Assembly (NCBI GenBank): GCA_020881915.1
Contig: JAJFPB010000002.1
Location: 2,294,001-2,358,000 of the forward strand
Direction of reading: 5' to 3'
Source: Paramyrothecium sp. XJ0827
Taxonomy: Eukaryota; Ascomycota; Sordariomycetes; Hypocreales; Stachybotryaceae
Length of the DNA stretch: 64,000 nt
Positions 1 through 11,840 of this stretch are shown here, piece by piece. The notes below the pieces were generated by a model, which searched no databases, was not told where the DNA came from, and was given only the letters and a program-made list of their open reading frames with translations. Each line of letters opens with the position of its first letter. Position 1 is the stretch's first letter. The position numbers and the translations under genes are program-made.

Positions 1-196
1 GCAGGACCTTGAGCTTGTCGAGCGGTATCCTAGCCTGCTTCGACACACTGCCCTTGACGTCGAGGATCGAGGTGCTGAGGGGTTGCGAGGTGAGCTTGAT
101 GTCGAGCGGCGGGTTCCGCAGAGACTTGAGAGTGACGGTTATGCTCTTCTCCTGGCCCGGGGCTAGATTGCTGGGTTTGCTCATGGGCTTGGCCAT
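1..196 (-). CDS. Ubiquitin-like domain protein, 5' part (runs off window)
   Basis: The reverse strand is open from an ATG at 196 to the window edge without a stop, giving the first 65 residues of a protein. After a short Pro/Ser leader (MAKPMSKPSNLAPGQEKS) the sequence reads as the start of a beta-grasp ubiquitin-like fold: a beta-hairpin (ITVTLKSLRNPPLDIKL), then a helix-like segment (TSILDVKGSVSKQARIPLDK) followed by LKVL, the usual order of a UBL domain. The closest type I can think of is the UBL of Get5/Mdy2-like proteins of tail-anchored protein insertion, but the diagnostic remainder lies outside the window, so the family is an inference. It is divergent from NOP2. Confidence 0.6.
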   Translation of the reverse strand, partial: MAKPMSKPSNLAPGQEKSITVTLKSLRNPPLDIKLTSQPLSTSILDVKGSVSKQARIPLDKLKVL

Positions 197-879
197 GCGA
201 GGAAGGATGTACTACGAACACAGGTTAGACATGTGCCACCGGCTGGAAAGGGAAAGCAAACAGCATACCGGCGAACGCGCCGGGAACCTTTTGGGGTCCT
301 CGACATGATCAGGTGAGAGCTTGATCGGGCGCGAATCGATCGTCGTCAAAAAATTCTTTGCAAATGTAGCTTCAGACATGGCTTCGAGCGAGGTGTATCC
401 CGATATTGTGAGGACAAACAGTGAAGGTGGGGTCGAGGGGAGCTTGCGACTCGAATCGCACGTCGTGTAGTCGAGTAGTCCGATGAGTTGTCAGCCGTGG
501 CCAAAGTAAAATGAGACCTAATTTGATTCTCGAGTCCCGCGTAGGTGGACGAGCAACTCAATCTATCGGCGCGCTGCTGTTGGTGCTTCTTCTAATTTTG
601 TGAGGCGCCAAATAAAGCATCATCGTCACAGGCACCATCAAGCAGCTGGATGATGGTGGGGATGCTGTAGCGCAGGTACGGAGGTACTTCATCACGTGCG
701 GGCTCTATCGATACGAGGTTCGGCCGGTCTTATCGGACCCTTGTCGCGACCTTCGATGGAAAAAAAGTTTCGGCGGGGCGCCTCACCTATTTTCTCTCGG
801 GAAACCACTGTACCTAGACCGATATTCCAACCGGTCCTCGCACGTTTTCCCAAGTCGCGACTCGCTCAATTCCTTCACA
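197..879. other. Divergent intergenic region (UBL protein / NOP2)
   Basis: This is 683 bp between two divergent start codons, so it should hold both promoters. I see no conserved open frame or RNA gene. Short ORFs here (346-561 minus, 696-1175 plus) have no protein-like character and the latter overlaps NOP2 in another frame. Confidence 0.6.
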
Positions 880-2862
880 ATGGGTGTCGGTCGACGTATG
901 AAGAAGCAGGGCGCCCCAGAGCCCCTGTCCGAAGAACATTTCGCTCGCTTGAAACGCAAGGCCGGTCTGCCTGCCGATGCTCCCGCCGAGGTACCAGAGA
1001 AGAAGAAGCGGAGGACTGGCAAAGTCGCGGAGCCCAAGAAGAATGGTGCGGTGACGAAGAAGGCCAGTTCGGAGAAGTTGCGCCCGTCGAAGCCTGTCAA
1101 GGCTGCGCCCGCACCAAAGACGAATGGAAAGTCGAAAGCCAAGAAGCCCGTTCTGGAGGGCCTGTCCGACGATGATGAGATTGATATGGGAGACGAGTTT
1201 GATCTGTCAGAACTCGGCGAAGACGATTTGGCCGGTGCCACGCTCGGAGACGACTTCCTTGGCTCAGACTCGGGCTCGTCTGTGTTTGACTCGGACGCGG
1301 AGGATGATCACGGCGGCAAGACAATGTTCTCAGAAGACGAGGACGAGTCGGACGCCGAGGAGAAGCTCACAGCCGCCAACATCGCCGGTCTCTCCCGGAA
1401 ACTCGACATGCAAATGGCCGAGGAAGCCGCCGCCGACGCCGCTGAGATGGCCGAGACTGGCCTGCAGACAAACATTGACGGCGACAAACCACGAGTGTTG
1501 GCCGACGACGAGGACGAGGACGAGCTCACAAAGACCAACGCCCTGTTGGCCCCCGACCTGCAGCTCCTGCGCACCAGGATCACGGAGAACATCAGAGTGC
1601 TGGACGACTTCTCAAACCTTTCGGAGGAGGGCCGCTCAAGAGCAGAGTACACGGCGCAGCTCATCAAGGACATCTGTGCCTACTACGGCTACTCGGAGTA
1701 TCTGGCGGAGAAGCTCTACAACCTGTTCAGCCCGAGGGAGGCCTTCGCCTTCTTCGAAGCCAACGAGGCCCCCAGACCCGTGGTCATCAGAACCAACACG
1801 CTGAGGACGCACCGACGAGACCTGGCGCAGGCCCTGATCAACCGCGGCGTCACGCTGGAGCCCGTCGGCAAGTGGTCCAAGGTCGGCCTGCAGGTCTTCG
1901 AGAGCAGCGTCCCCCTGGGTGCCACGCCCGAGTACCTGGCCGGCCACTACATCCTGCAAGCCGCCTCCTCCTTCCTGCCCTGCATGGCGCTCGACCCCCA
2001 GGAGAACGAGCGCGTGCTCGACATGGCCGCCGCCCCCGGTGGTAAAACGACCTACATGGCCGCGATGATGAAGAACACCGGCTTCATCCTGGCCAACGAT
2101 CCCAACAAGGCCCGTGCCAAGGGTCTCATCGGTAACATCCACCGCCTGGGCGCCCGCAATGTCATCGTCTCCAACTACGACGCCCGAGACTTCCCCAAGC
2201 CCATGGGCGGCTTCGACCGCGTCCTGCTCGACGCGCCCTGCTCCGGCACCGGTGTCATCGCCAAGGACCCCAGCGTCAAGACGAACAAGACGGAGATGGA
2301 CTTCATGCAGCTGCCTCACATCCAGAAGCAGCTGGTGCTCGCCGCCATCGACTCCGTGAACCACTCCAGCAAGACGGGCGGCTTCATCGTCTACTCGACC
2401 TGTTCCGTCACCGTCGAGGAGAACGAGCAGGTCGTCCAGTACGCCCTCAGCCGCCGCCCCAACGTCAAGCTCGTCGAGACCGGCCTCGCCTTCGGAAAGG
2501 AGGGCTTCACCAGCTACATGGGCAAGAAGTTCCACTCCAGCATGCGCCTCACCCGCCGCTACTACCCGCACAGCTACAACGTCGACGGCTTCTTCGTCGC
2601 GAAGTTCCAGAAGACCGGTCCCACGCCCGCCAAGGCGTCCGCCGGCGCCGACAGCGCTGCCGCGCGCGCCGACGACCAGCCCGTCGACAGGACGCCCATC
2701 AGCGCCGACGAGGACGACCAGGAGGGCGCCAAGTCCGGCGACTTCGGTGGCTGGGACGAGGACGAGGACAAGGAGTACATGGAGAAGGGCAGGAGGAACG
2801 CCATGCGCCGGAGAGGCCTGGACCCGAACAGCAACAAGAAGGCTAAGAAGCAGTCCAAGTAG
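880..2862 (+). CDS. NOP2: NOP2-type 25S rRNA (cytosine-5) methyltransferase
   Basis: Single-exon gene of 660 residues. The N-terminal ~230 residues are charged and low-complexity (Lys-rich, then Asp/Glu/Ser-rich), as usual for nucleolar Nop2. The Rossmann methyltransferase follows: SAM-binding VLDMAAAPGGKT at 379-390, LLDAPCSGTG with Cys454 (motif IV) and YSTCSV with Cys508 (motif VI), the two-cysteine pair of RNA m5C methyltransferases. The tail is again acidic then basic (GRRNAMRRRGLDPNSNKK). Nop2 methylates 25S rRNA and is needed for 60S subunit assembly in the nucleolus. Codons are strongly C/G-ending in the catalytic half, as in highly expressed genes; this bias also creates a long spurious antisense ORF. 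It converges with byr4. Confidence 0.97.
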   Translation: MGVGRRMKKQGAPEPLSEEHFARLKRKAGLPADAPAEVPEKKKRRTGKVAEPKKNGAVTKKASSEKLRPSKPVKAAPAPKTNGKSKAKKPVLEGLSDDDEIDMGDEFDLSELGEDDLAGATLGDDFLGSDSGSSVFDSDAEDDHGGKTMFSEDEDESDAEEKLTAANIAGLSRKLDMQMAEEAAADAAEMAETGLQTNIDGDKPRVLADDEDEDELTKTNALLAPDLQLLRTRITENIRVLDDFSNLSEEGRSRAEYTAQLIKDICAYYGYSEYLAEKLYNLFSPREAFAFFEANEAPRPVVIRTNTLRTHRRDLAQALINRGVTLEPVGKWSKVGLQVFESSVPLGATPEYLAGHYILQAASSFLPCMALDPQENERVLDMAAAPGGKTTYMAAMMKNTGFILANDPNKARAKGLIGNIHRLGARNVIVSNYDARDFPKPMGGFDRVLLDAPCSGTGVIAKDPSVKTNKTEMDFMQLPHIQKQLVLAAIDSVNHSSKTGGFIVYSTCSVTVEENEQVVQYALSRRPNVKLVETGLAFGKEGFTSYMGKKFHSSMRLTRRYYPHSYNVDGFFVAKFQKTGPTPAKASAGADSAAARADDQPVDRTPISADEDDQEGAKSGDFGGWDEDEDKEYMEKGRRNAMRRRGLDPNSNKKAKKQSK

Positions 2863-3536
2863 GAACAAGCAGATGACGGGAGCATTTGTATCATCACAGC
2901 CAGTCGAAACCGTGTACATAAAGAGTGGTTAGTCAGTCAACAAGAAGAGACGAGGAGTAGGCGGGAAGGGAAAAAGTAATGAACAAACAATCCATTTTTT
3001 GAAAAGAACAACAACCCCTTGCGCCTATGGAAAAAAAGAACACAAAATCCATATGTGATACGTGTGACCATAATCGTTATCGCTTCTCACGGAGAGAACG
3101 AGGAAAACAAGAAAAGTTCGTGAAACCGTAAGTCTTCGTGAGCGTCATTAACCCAGCCATGCCGTTTGCACCGCTCCCTTCCGCCTTATTTTTTTTGTCT
3201 ATCATCAAAATCCCTGGACCGCCGTCGCCCTGCATAGAGTACACGTTTCGCTTCATCAGAACAGAACCTCTGGTAAGCGATCCTGGCCGCAACGCAACCT
3301 TCCCCCCGTACCCAGATCTATAGTGTAGTCGTAAAATTGAGCAGCCAGCAGTGGGCATGCTGAGCAAAACGCAATTCGCTTTGCCAATTGGGAATCATGA
3401 AGCCATGTTCGTGCTTTCGTATCCACATGTCCGTTTCTCCGTTATTACAAAATCGTTGGTGGTGATTTAAGTCAGGGCCCCCACACGCAAGAGGGGGGCT
3501 AGAAGTATTATGTCGTTTAGGTGTGTGATGTCGCTC
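2863..3536. other. Convergent 3' intergenic region (NOP2 / byr4)
   Basis: This is 674 bp between two stop codons facing each other. It is A-rich on the plus strand just after NOP2 (2960-3060) and probably contains both 3' UTRs and polyadenylation signals. No supported gene. Confidence 0.6.
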
Positions 3537-6500
3537 TCACATGGCAAAATCGTCGAACTGAGAGACCAGTTCGCGAATTGTCCATCTCCATGCGTCTCGA
3601 TCGCGCGGTCCGCGGCTCACCCACTTCTCGCACTTTCGGCGCCATCGGTCCTCCTCTTCGCGCTGTCTCCTGACGAATTCAGGGCCAACGTCGAATTCTT
3701 CTCCCACGAGCCAGTCATCCTTGATATCACTGACACGACCTTTGCCACCTTCGTCGTCGGCAGCGGTGTCATCCAAATCAGGAATGTCCTTGAAGACATC
3801 ATCCTCATCCTCCAAAGCATCGAAGCCATCCAAGGTATCGCTAGCATCGGACTTCGCGCTAGCATTTGGCCCGATCTTCAGCCAGCACATATTCTGGGGA
3901 TCAAAGACCATGCCTCCGACGACCTGAACGCCCTTTGTCGCGCTGATGTTGGTGATCAGTGCTGGTCTCGGAGTAGTGGTAGTCTCCTTTTCCTTCAAAA
4001 GATGGGGGGGTAGGCTAGTCGTCGTTGGGGTTGTTAGAGGAGGATCAAACACATTCAGCGCATTCTCATTTCCTTCCCATCGGAACGTCTCCGCGTTGTA
4101 GTACATTCCACCAACCACTAGAAATAATTAGCCATACGTTCAAATCCGCTTACTTGGTGATGGGTTTCATGCTCACTCTTTGATTCTTTGCCACTGTTCA
4201 TATTTGTAATGAGGTGCGGTTTGGTCTGAGTAGGTCGTTTGGACCTTTTTCTCAAGGTAGGAGTCATTGGCGATTGAGGGTGTGGAGACAGATTGCTTCG
4301 TGTTGAAAGTTGGGCTACTCTCTGGGTTGTCAAGGGTGCCAAGGGTCCCTGCCCAGTGCCACGATGTGCGAGGGAAGTTTCCCGCGCAATACGGCTTGCT
4401 GCTGTGTCCCGAGCGAAATTCGGGACGTGGGTTATTCGTGCGGGAGTGTATGGCGTAGCGGGCGTGGGCGTGGACATTCTGTCCGCTATTGTCCCTGAAG
4501 AGATTTTGTTTCGCAGCATGTTCTTTGTTCCGCTCGCCGTCGGTTGCTTCATGAATCTCGTCTCCACCTCCCTAGATGTTGGCAGATCATCAAACCCGTC
4601 AAGCTCGTGGCCATCACCGAATTGCTTCTTATTTTTTGGCTTGCTCAAACGCTCCCAAGTGTCGGCTGCAACCCTGTAACGCTGCGGACTGGGAGAGCGC
4701 ATAGTGGACCTCGAGAAAGCGCGCGATTGAGGCCGCAGGTCAATGGAGTTGTCAGAGTCATGTCGACGGAATGTACGTGAGCTCTTCGATGTCAAGACCT
4801 GTGACTGTCTCTGAGACCCTCCCGTGGAGGTGAAAGGAGCATGCGACTTCCTCGCATGAACCGCAGGGCTCTCATTCGCAGCTCCACGAGAACGCTCTAC
4901 AGGTGTCTTTGGCCGTAAGACTGACGGTGGTCGATTCAGCTCTGTCCTAGAAGGTGGTCGCTCCGCACGAGCGTTACTAGATTTGACAGGTGAATGTAGA
5001 GCCCTGATTGCTGGCAAGGATCGCTTCTGCTTAAGTAGCTGCGCACTCGTCGTTGTGGGCTCACAGCGAAGAGAAGACAATGATGCCTTGGCACCAACTT
5101 CTCTCCTCCGTGGCGTCGATGGGGGAAATCCTTGAGCGGATTGGGGTGAAGTGGTTGTTGGAAGATTGGGCAGGGAAGACTGAGCTGAGTGGCCGAGGCG
5201 TGATTGAGACCGTCTGCTACGTTGCGGAATGGGCCCTCCGCTTTCCGAGACGGGTTCCAAGGACGTTGAGTGGGCACGTTCATGGCTGAGTCGTGGTATC
5301 CGTGTGGAAACTGCCGGCTTGTTGGTGAAGGTGAGGGCCACAGCTGTTTTGGGGCGAGCTGGGCTTGTTGGTCGTGTCTCCTTGATCTTGACATTCCGAT
5401 GCAGTGTGAGCTTCCCGGAATCGAAGACTTCCCCGTCGCCTAGGTCAAGACCTTCAAGGAAGTCAGCTTGATCGGAGGATCGGGTTGGTGACTTCTTGGT
5501 CGTTATTGCCTCCGGTTCTTCCTCGATCCGCACAGGCGAACGGCTCTTTCTACGGTGCTGAAGCCTCTCTTGAAAGTTGACTGGCCCAGTTGGGAGGACG
5601 AGCCCTTCGAACGTTTCGTCTTCACTTTCGGCGGTTATTGAACTGGATATGCTGGGGCTCAATGCTGATGCAGAGGAACTCCTGTTGGAACGCCCATCTC
5701 TTCTAGTTCCGCCAAACCGAGTACCGAGACTGCCCTCACCCCAATCTAGATCGTCAGATTGGGATGAGGGAGTCTTCGGGATATCTCTTCTCATCGAGAG
5801 TTTGAGTTTGCCGTCTGACGGAAGCTCCAAATCATTTTCGAAATCATCATCGGCTTCTGCTGCCTTCTCCACCTTTTGCGGTGTTGGGGGCGTAATGAAT
5901 GACACAGGCTTTGCTTGCTGTCTTATTTTAGGGAATTTGATGGTCTCTCCCCCATCTCCAAAAAAGTCGTCATCGTCATCTTCGACAAACTTATCTAGTT
6001 TCGCGCTGGCGGAGAGAATGCTTATGCCAGATTGTCTCAAGTCTTTTTGGCCATTTTCGACAATTGAAGGTTGCAGTTTTCTGTGTTTAGTCGGACTGGA
6101 GTGTGTCGAACTACCACTGACTTGACGCAAGGTCTCGGGGAAATCCGTGTGGTTTGGTGCTTTGATTTTCAAGCCTTGTGGTGTGTCCGGAAGCTCGAGA
6201 TCGTTCTCCCAGTCGTCTTGAATGATTCGGCGTATTTTTTTTCCTCCAAGTCTTCTGATAGTACCACCCATCAACGCCGAGGAAGGCACATTTTTGGGTA
6301 GTGGGATTCCGGCATTTTCTGCCGCAGTGATAGCGTCCAGTGTCGATTTCTCGTCATCGCCGGGTATATGGACATGTTGTTCCTCTCCATTCCAGGACTC
6401 AAGGTCTGAGCGGAGTGAAAGATGAGAAGAGGTAGAATCGCGGCGTCGGGGGGCAAGTGTTGTAGGCCCTGCTGCCGCGCTTGGAAAGGTAAGGTCGTCG

Positions 6501-6586
6501 CTTTCTATGACCAGATCGAGGTCGTCGTCCCAATTTTCGACTTCATCGGTCACCGGCTGCCGCGGCTTTAGACGTAAAGGTTCCAT
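3537..6586 (-). CDS. byr4: Byr4/Bfa1-type scaffold of the septation GTPase-activating complex
   Basis: Two exons: 6586-4177 and 4117-3537, with a 59-nt intron at 4118-4176 (donor GTGAGC, acceptor TTTCTAG). Splicing makes an ATG codon across the junction and yields 996 residues. The start is the first ATG, followed by an acidic WDDDLD motif. The long middle is Ser/Pro-rich and disordered, with repeated acidic WE/DWxxD patches such as QDDWENDLELPD. The C-terminal part carries two related motifs, MVGGMYYN (from 804) and VVGGMVFDPQNMCW (from about 869), each preceded by a LITN element, typical of Byr4 homologues, and ends with RDAWRWTIRELVSQFDDFAM. Byr4/Bfa1 scaffolds the Cdc16/Bub2 GAP for the Spg1/Tem1 GTPase at spindle poles and restrains septation. 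Orthology rests on these motifs. Confidence 0.9.
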
Positions 6587-8329
6587 GTTCTCAAGGTGCT
6601 ATTGGGTCGGTCGCGTGAGGTGCGGTAAGTCGAGGAAATTGACCGTATTTGAGACGTAAGGTCAAATGAGTGAATTCATAATCGTCAACAATAATCCATC
6701 CCAAGCGCGCGGAAGTACGGGACCAAAAATCGGTGTCGTAGTCGTTGTAGAGGCGATACGTCGTCTTCAGGGTTTCTCGCTTCCAAGGTTGACTCTTTGG
6801 GGCGCAGTTTCGAGACGACGAAATGAGCTTTAGCTGAAATGATTCGCGGACGGAGGAGGGTGGCCGTCAACGCAAGTCGAATGATGCGGTGGTGTGGATC
6901 AGAGCGAATGAAAAGAAAGAGATGCGATCGTAGCTGCAAGATAAGCAGAAATCAAAGGCTGTTAGCAAACAGGCTGCTGCAGCAAATGCGTTTCAACGGT
7001 TATGTCAGTGGACAGGTTTGAGGTCGAGAGATGTGGTCGCTAGGTTGGTCAATCGAATGGGGTTGGTGGATGGGAGCGGAAAGGCTGGGGGTTCCAGCAG
7101 GTGAGGTGGCTGGTCAACTCGTGGTGGTGGGACCAGAAGCTGCGGTGGGTGGTGCGCCCGTTGCTGACTCCACTAATTTCAGGCCAGGGTCCGCCTGTAG
7201 TTCACACATTTTGTTACGTATCACCAAGTCGGTGACAAAAAAAGAAAGTGACTGCAGAATCCGTGGGCTTTACAGAAATCATTGGAACAATGTTCGAAAA
7301 ATGGCGGGACTTTCTCAATCATTTCTCAGTCAAATGAAACGTTGTAAAGAGTTTTATTATTGTTCAACTTCTACTGAAGGGATTCATGTTGTCTCCCAGA
7401 TAAAGGTGAGGATTTACACAAAATTTGAGGAGAAAGGCTCACTCTCATCGCCATGTCTTTTACAGCATGAAGTTCCTTTTTTTTGTCACCTCAACGCGCT
7501 GCAAAATTTTTGTGAGCTGACGGAGGGGAGGCGGGAGGGGACAAGGGAAAGCGGTGTTGAGTCACGTGATGGCAGGGCCCCATGTAATCTAGTATTTCTA
7601 TTGGCTGTCCGACCCTCAAGTCGCGCCCACCGCGTCAGAGTCGCGCGACACCTGCAGCTCTCTTGTGTGGTTGCATCAATTCCATTTTGTGTCTGGAAGG
7701 TCTTGATATCAACTGCGCTCCTCAAACCGAAAGGCTCAGCTATTCCCCTGCGATGTCCAGAGATTGCTGGATTCCTAGGCAATATACCCTTGTGTGCCAT
7801 TTGATGAGCCAAGTACCAGAAGAATGGTGCTGTTACCTAAATGGTGAAAGCTACTTCACTCTCATTGTTGACTACCGAGTGAGATCGTACTGAAGATAGA
7901 CGGGTCCGCACGAATTGCCCCAAGTGTACGATCAATCTACGGGCTTTTAAGGTACCCTCCCCTGCTCGAACAGGTACCCCCAGCACGTCCCCACACAAGC
8001 TCCGATCCGCTATCAGATGCTTTCCTGTAAGTACCAGACTTAGGTACCGACCTGTTAAAGTACGACAGTGTTGCCTACAGCTGCCTGCCATCACTTCAGT
8101 CAAGACGCAAACTATTTGTAAAATGCGATTCTGGATTCATACGGCCGTCACCGTTTGACAATCCATCACAACCATTATAGACTTTACACTTTCCCTTCCA
8201 CGCATGATAGCGCCTGGCTGTGCCTTGCTGCGTTCAACGTCAGCGCGGATCTCTCAACAAATTCGGTCCCGTCGCTTCCTAGAAACATTTCGACCCAGGC
8301 GCCTGGCCCTAAGCACACTTGGATAAACC
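6587..8329. other. Divergent intergenic region (byr4 / XRCC4)
   Basis: 1743 bp between two divergent start codons. It contains a 257-codon open frame (7031-7804 plus) whose translation looks random (Trp/Ser/Cys-rich, no domain, no Kozak-like start), so I do not call it. Truncated GGTACC words occur near 7950-8045. I see no RNA gene. Confidence 0.5.
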
Positions 8330-9551
8330 ATGTCGCAGCCGCGCGTTTTACGTGTCAATCGCAGTGATGACGACTCTGCCTTTGTTCTTCTCCAGATAAG
8401 CCCCAGAGGATCAAAGCCTCTGGACCTCAGGATAATCGCCACGGAGGGCGAGGCCCCATACGTTGCCACGTGTAAGTGCCTGTCTCCAGTTGGTTGACGT
8501 GGTCGGGCTACGTCTTACCTTCGGCCATGCGGCGGCTCGGACCATACCCAAATATTTATATCAGATTGTTCTTAGTGAAAAACGACCGGGTAGCATCCCT
8601 CAGAGTAAAAAACTGTCCCGCTTCCGAGAAAGAATGGCATGCGATTTTGTCATCCCTGCTGAATCAAGAGTATCTACCTGATATTCAAGCTACTGCCACG
8701 GTGCAAAGCGAATCAACAATTTCCGTTACAGTTCGCAAACAGATTCAAGGCATCACAGTGGGTGTTCACCCATAGAACCACCCGCAAGCTGCTCGCTAAT
8801 TCTATTAAAGCAACGGCTTGGCTCCATCACATTGAATCACGAAGCTGATGAGGCAATTGAACTCTTCGAATGGTGTGGCCTGGCAGCAGAGGCTGCTGCA
8901 AGCTCACAGAAAGCATTGGTTGATGCTTCTGTGAACGCTCAGAAATTGAATGGCACAATAGAAGAGCTCAAAGCGCAGCTTGAGGAGTTGGTCCAGGTCA
9001 AGCAAGACGACGAGGCGGCTCTACTACAGAAATTCCGGGACTTGTTGAATGAGAAGAAGGTCAAAATCAGAGAACAGCAAAAGGTGCTGGCAACGGCATC
9101 ACTCGGTGACGACGATCATGCTAGCGTGCCCTTGTCAGCCCCATCAGCACCAGAGCAAAAGCGGAAGCCCGGCAAGTCACGTCCTGCCAAACGCAAGGTG
9201 CAGTCTACGAAAGTTGAAGAATATTCTGATGATGAGGGCATCGAGCGCATGGAGGTGGATGAAGTCAAAGCAAACAGCCGGGAAACAGACTCTGACCAAG
9301 AAACGGAGAATACAGCATCTATCGCTAGTGACGAAGATGACGATGAGGAAAACAATATCCCCGACGTGACCGACGCAGCACAGTCGGCAGCTCCTAAATC
9401 CAGCAGGGGCACTCATAAGAAGCAGGCAGAACAGCCACCTCCACGAAGGGAACTGCCGTTTACGCATCGCAAGAATAACAATGCTGCGAAAGCAGCACCG
9501 CCCCCACCAGCAAATCCCGGGAGCGAAACAGAATCCGACGATGAGCTGTGA
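8330..9551 (+). CDS. LIF1: XRCC4/Lif1-type non-homologous end-joining factor
   Basis: Three exons: 8330-8471, 8576-8757 and 8811-9551; introns of 104 nt (GTAAGT...TTCTTAG) and 53 nt (GTGGGT...ATTAAAG). The product has 354 residues. Exon 1 begins MSQPRVLRVNRSDDD and, joined to exon 2, gives the XRCC4 head fold ending in the conserved RVKNCPASEKEWHAILSSLL. Exon 3 starts QRLGSITLNHEADEAIELFEW and runs into a coiled-coil stalk (EELKAQLEELVQVK...). The C-terminal ~140 residues are acidic and disordered, with an ESDDEL end. XRCC4/Lif1 binds DNA ligase IV and bridges broken ends in non-homologous end joining. Family assignment rests on the head and stalk; the C-tail is not conserved in the family. 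Confidence 0.9.
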
Positions 9552-9743
9552 GCAAGAAAGGTTTAGGCCATTGATCTGTCTGTACCTAGGTCGCCTTGAG
9601 AAAAATGGCACCTTCTACCCAGGATTAACATAGATCCACCGGCTTATGGGGATCCTATCCCTCCCATCGCGACTCCATCGAAGAAAATCCTCTGCTATGA
9701 AGCAACCTGAACAGGACGGCATCGTTACAAACATGCGAACCAC

Positions 9744-10830
9744 CTAGCGTCTGTCATCCTCAGCAAACCTGTTTTTCCAGAACCCGCGGTAGTGCTTCTG
9801 CTGGCCCAACTCGGCTATGTCGTTGATCTCTCTGGGGGTTAGTTTGAAGTAAGGCAGTTTGGCGAGGTATTTCTCCAATCGCTCTTTCTTCCCACTGGTC
9901 GTAATGACCACCAATCCCTGATCAATGCACCACCTCAGTCCAACCTCGGACTCGGAGACGCCATACTTCTTGGCTAGTTGTGTCCACAGGGTATCGACGG
10001 GCCCGCCTGGAGCTGACGTTATCGGAGTCAGCGGTGAGTAGCACGAGACGACGATTTGGTTCTGTTTGTGGAAGTTGATGAGATCGCCGTGCTGTAGATA
10101 GGGGTGGTACTCGATTTGGTTGATCGCGGGAGGGATCTTCGCCGTCTTGAGCAGAATTTCGATGTGTTCTTGTAGGAAATTGGACACGCCAATAGACTTG
10201 ACCTGGCCGGATTCCTTGAGTGACTCCATTTCCGCCCAGCGCTGCTGTAGCTCCTCCTCGGTGTCTGCAAACCACGGGCCATGCATCAGGTAAAGGTCGA
10301 CATATTCGAGACCAAGTCTCTTGAGGGAGGCTTGAAACGCATCGACTGCCGACTTCTTCTCTGTAGCACTGATCTTGGTAGTGACGAACAGCTTCTCGCG
10401 GGGAACCTTGGATGCTTTGATAGCCGCACCCAGTTCCGCCTCATTCCCGTAGGCTAGAGAGAAATCAGCACCATCCGAGCTTATATCTGCGTCAAAGGTG
10501 AGACCTACCCTCTGCACCATCCAGGTGGCGATAGCCAACTTCGATGGCCTGCTTCGCGGCGTTGGTGATGTCCTTCTCTGTCGGCCCGTTCGAGGTCTTG
10601 TAATTGGCGGTTCCCAGGCCATACGCAAGCTACGATGGGCGGGGGTTAGCTGCAAACTTGCGGACTCGGACAACGCCTAATAAAGGTGTCTCGACACGGG
10701 TTGCAAAATAAGATTACCGTACCATGGGTATCTCATTGCCGTCATTCAGCTTGATGCTAGGAATGTAGGGAACCTGCTTGGGCGGGGTACCCGAAGCATC
10801 TGGTTCATAGGTTGATCCGATCGAGTTCAT
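9744..10830 (-). CDS. Aldo/keto reductase
   Basis: Three exons: 10830-10723, 10629-10509 and 10453-9744 (introns 93 and 55 nt; donors GTACGG and GTAGGT), giving 312 residues. The catalytic tetrad of the superfamily is complete: Asp73 in [14 protein letters not shown], Tyr78, Lys103 in VTTKI and His134 in LYLMHGP. Later motifs SIGVSNF and [10 protein letters not shown] are also typical. Such enzymes reduce aldehydes or ketones with NADPH in the cytosol; the substrate cannot be read from sequence. Only 192 bp separate its stop from that of the convergent XRCC4 gene. The acceptor ATCGTAG of intron 1 is weak, but phase and protein continuity ([12 protein letters not shown]) support it. Confidence 0.93.
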
Positions 10831-11840
10831 GATGGGTGTTTGCGCCGGGAATGAGAGCCTAATGCGAGAAACTTCACAGAGTCCAAGCTGCGTTGGAGAT
10901 TTATGAGGGGGATGCGAAAGGCGGTTTTGTTGTAAACGAAGATGGATATGAAGAATACAAGGTATGCTGTGGATTTACAGTAGGGACTGGGAGCGAGCAA
11001 GCAGCGACCCACTAACGTTGCGATAGCAGCAAAGCTAGAGACTTCCTTGCCTAGATCACGCCTTGGATGGTGTATGATGTAAGTGTACGTTACGCGGTTG
11101 CTGCGCATGCGGAACGGAAGCTTTGGCGGGACTAAGGTAGCTAAAGTCGCTCGGTGCGACCCTCCTGCGTGTCATTAGTAGCCAGTGATGAGTCCATGCC
11201 TCCTTGCATTGTTATCACATCCAATCAGTCGGGGCAAAAACTACAAATCATGAACATTTGTGTATCTTGGTATTTCCTTTCAAATGCTGGGTTATTGGAC
11301 ATTGCAGCATTATAGTGCCACTCGAAAGTTACCTCGTCAGAGATGGTCAGTGACAAAAAGGTGCTGAGACAAATAATTAGGGAAAGGCAATGAACATCAT
11401 GCAATTCTGAAAGGAAAATATACGAGATGTGAAAATAGAAGGGAATTCATCAGAGCATCCAGATTATCAATCTCTGTATAATGTAGACATGGAAAAGCCC
11501 GCGAATTGTACGCCGGGGTTGTCTCCCCTCTTGTACCCATCCCCACCAATTTGACGCAATATCCGAGGTTCATGACAGCTCCCCGGCAAGCTGGATCAAG
11601 GCAACAGGTGGTATCCAATGAGGTAAGGCAGGCCAACGGTAGGCAGGGGGGCTCCCGTGGGCTCCGATCATTGACGTCTGCACGCCACCCTTAGACCATC
11701 ACCAGCGCGTCACTCACTTACCCGGGAGGCAAGCTTAATTACTAATGGGTCCGTTGAACCGGGAGCTCGTGTGTGTCGCCTTATTGTTTCGCAATGATCA
11801 TATCTTTCCCTTTCTCTGCCTGTAAACGTGTAGAGTGTTC
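10831..11840. other. Divergent intergenic region (aldo/keto reductase / SelO)
   Basis: 1010 bp between divergent genes. I see no conserved coding sequence. Base composition is more AT-rich around 10900-11480. Confidence 0.5.

Noticed and set aside
1636..2919. 427-codon minus-strand ORF opposite NOP2
   Set aside because: It is a shadow of NOP2 produced by C/G-ending codons; the plus strand has all methyltransferase motifs, and the antisense translation is Val/Gly/Leu low-complexity.
7031..7804. 257-codon plus-strand ORF between byr4 and XRCC4
   Set aside because: No ATG in good context, no domain or low-complexity pattern typical of real proteins; likely a chance open frame in a promoter region.
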